From: DASYQV01 sp036005125
GTDB taxonomy: Bacteria; Acidobacteriota; Vicinamibacteria; Vicinamibacterales; UBA2999
Reading direction: 5' to 3'
Length of the DNA stretch: 15,084 nucleotides
NCBI GenBank assembly: GCA_036005125.1
Contig: DASYQV010000198.1
Location: 1 to 15,084 of the forward strand
Both the position numbers and the translations under genes were made by a program. This document shows, piece by piece, positions 13,679-15,084 of this stretch; position 1 is the first letter of the stretch, and every line of letters begins with the position of its first letter. The notes beneath the pieces are model-generated. The model did not search any database. It saw only the letters and a program-made list of their open reading frames with translations, and had not been told where the DNA came from.

Positions 13679-15084
13679 GGGGACGGGCTTCTCCCGGGAT
13701 TGAGCGGAACAAAATCGGGCCTGGCTCGGTCTGGGGCGCTCGAATCATCCGCAAGCACCCACGTGTCCTTGCTGCCGCCTCCTTGTGAGGAGTTGACCAC
13801 CAGGGAACCTTTCTTCAGCGCCACGCGCGTCAGGCCGCCCGGCAGAACGAAGATGTCCTTGCCGTTCAGGATGTACGGGCGCAGGTCCACATGGCGGCCC
13901 TCGAATTCACCGTCGACAATCGTCGGCACGCGGGAGAGCGCGAGCGTCGGCTGCGCGATGTAGTTGCGCGGGTTGGCTTCGATGAGCCGCGCGAATTCCG
14001 CCTGCTGCTCCAGGGTCGACTGGGGGCCGATCAGCATGCCGTAGCCGCCCGACTCGTTGGCCGCCTTCACCACCAGCTCGGAAAGATGCGCGATCACGTG
14101 CTGACGTTCCTTCTCGTCCGCGCAGACGAAGGTGGGAACGTTCGGGATGAGAATGTCCTCGCCGAGGTAGTACTTCACCATCTTCGGCACGTAAGCGTAG
14201 ATCACCTTGTCGTCGGCCACGCCCGTTCCGGGCGCGTTCGCCAGCGCGACGCGGCCCGCCCGGTAGACGTCGATCAAACCAGCCACACCGAGGAGCGAAT
14301 CGGCGCGGAAGGTCGTCGGGTCGAGACAGTCGTCATCGATGCGCCGGTAGATCACGTCGACGCGCTCGAACCCTTTCGTCGTGCGCATCCACACGAAGCC
14401 GTCCGACACGACGAGGTCGCGCCCTTCCACGAGCTCGACACCCATCTGCTGGGCGAGGAACGAATGCTCGAAGTACGCGGAATTGTAAAAGCCGGGCGTG
14501 AGCACGACCACGCGCGGCGAGTCGATGCCGGGCGGCGAGAGATACTCGAGCATGTCGCGCAGCCGGCCAGGATAATCGTCGACCGGCCGGATGCGCGAGG
14601 ACTCGAACACCTGCGGGAACGTCCGCTTCATCACGACGCGGTTTTCGAGCACGTACGAGACGCCCGACGGACAGCGAAGGTTGTCCTCGAGCACGTAGAT
14701 TTGCCCGTCACGGTGCCGGACGAGGTCGGTGCCGGTGATATGACACCAGATGTTCCGCGGGGGGCTCATGCCGACGCATGCCGTCCGGAACGACTTCGCC
14801 GACCGAAGGATTTCGGCCGGGACCACGCCGTCCTTGACGACCTTCTGATCGTGGTAGACGTCGTCGATGAACAGGTTGAGCGCCTGGATGCGCTGCTTCA
14901 GGCCGCGCTCGATGCCGCTCCATTCCGATGCGGAGACGATCCGCGGCACCAGATCGAAGGGGAAGATCCGCTCCGTGCCGGCGCTGTCGCCGTACACGTT
15001 GAACGTAATCCCCATGTTGAGCAGGGCCCGCTCGGCCGACCGCTGCCGGCGCAGGAGCTCTCCCTCCGGCAGCGCGTCGACGAA
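13672..15084 (-). CDS. Permuted ATP-grasp ligase, stand-alone (5' partial)
   Basis: The N-terminus lies beyond the right edge; 470 codons are visible. The reading frame continues upstream of the Met at 15015 as LLRRQRSAERALLN, which matches the family just before the GITFNVYGD motif, so that Met is internal. Key motifs, numbered from it: RCPSGVSYVLENR (114-126), RRIDDDCLDP (224-233), RADSLLGVAGL (237-247), ELVVK (Lys317), ESGGYGMLIG (321-330) and QGGGSKDTWVL (411-421). This is the COG2308-like circularly permuted ATP-grasp fold, predicted to form an amide or peptide bond at the expense of ATP in the cytoplasm. The intact GGYGM loop contrasts with the fused paralogue downstream. It overlaps the alpha-E gene by 7 nt, forming the usual pair. 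The substrate is not known. Confidence 0.92.
   Translation of the reverse strand, partial: FVDALPEGELLRRQRSAERALLNMGITFNVYGDSAGTERIFPFDLVPRIVSASEWSGIERGLKQRIQALNLFIDDVYHDQKVVKDGVVPAEILRSAKSFRTACVGMSPPRNIWCHITGTDLVRHRDGQIYVLEDNLRCPSGVSYVLENRVVMKRTFPQVFESSRIRPVDDYPGRLRDMLEYLSPPGIDSPRVVVLTPGFYNSAYFEHSFLAQQMGVELVEGRDLVVSDGFVWMRTTKGFERVDVIYRRIDDDCLDPTTFRADSLLGVAGLIDVYRAGRVALANAPGTGVADDKVIYAYVPKMVKYYLGEDILIPNVPTFVCADEKERQHVIAHLSELVVKAANESGGYGMLIGPQSTLEQQAEFARLIEANPRNYIAQPTLALSRVPTIVDGEFEGRHVDLRPYILNGKDIFVLPGGLTRVALKKGSLVVNSSQGGGSKDTWVLADDSSAPDRARPDFVPLNPGRSPSPC

Overview
This window comes from a high-GC bacterium. The GC-rich codon use, a single-copy tRNA-Ser, several genes whose -10 element lies almost on the start codon, and an AT-rich heptamer repeat all fit Acidobacteriota (perhaps the Vicinamibacteria lineage). 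That placement is an inference, not something a marker gene proves. No transposase, integrase, phage gene or CRISPR array was seen.

Left part (1-5225). The first ~640 bases hold no gene I can support. Then come tRNA-Ser(CGA) and tadA on the minus strand. A HAD-family hydrolase is divergent from tadA across only 43 bases. It is followed on the plus strand by a 76-residue unrecognised protein, a PilT-like twitching ATPase without other pilus genes, and a very clear GlpT-type glycerol-3-phosphate/phosphate antiporter. These look like separate housekeeping genes with short individual promoters.

Right part (5214-15084, all minus strand). In transcription order: a stand-alone circularly permuted ATP-grasp protein (5' end outside the window), a stand-alone alpha-E protein (overlapping it by 7 nt), a heptamer-repeat spacer, a 1116-residue transglutaminase/DUF2126 protein, a second permuted ATP-grasp fused to a second alpha-E domain (1 nt after the previous stop), a second transglutaminase-like protease, and a VOC (glyoxalase-fold) protein that converges with glpT.

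This is an expanded version of the gene set that Iyer, Abhiman, Burroughs and Aravind (2009) predicted to be a peptide-synthesis or peptide-tagging system: permuted ATP-grasp ligase, permuted glutamine-synthetase-like ligase (DUF2126), alpha-E domain and an Anbu-type NTN peptidase, often with transglutaminase-like proteases. In that model the ligases form amide bonds and the transglutaminase-like enzymes and peptidase cut or process the product. As far as I know no substrate has been established. The unusual points here are that the separate and fused ligase/alpha-E forms sit in one run of genes with two transglutaminases, that no Anbu peptidase lies inside the window, and that a VOC protein follows at the end.
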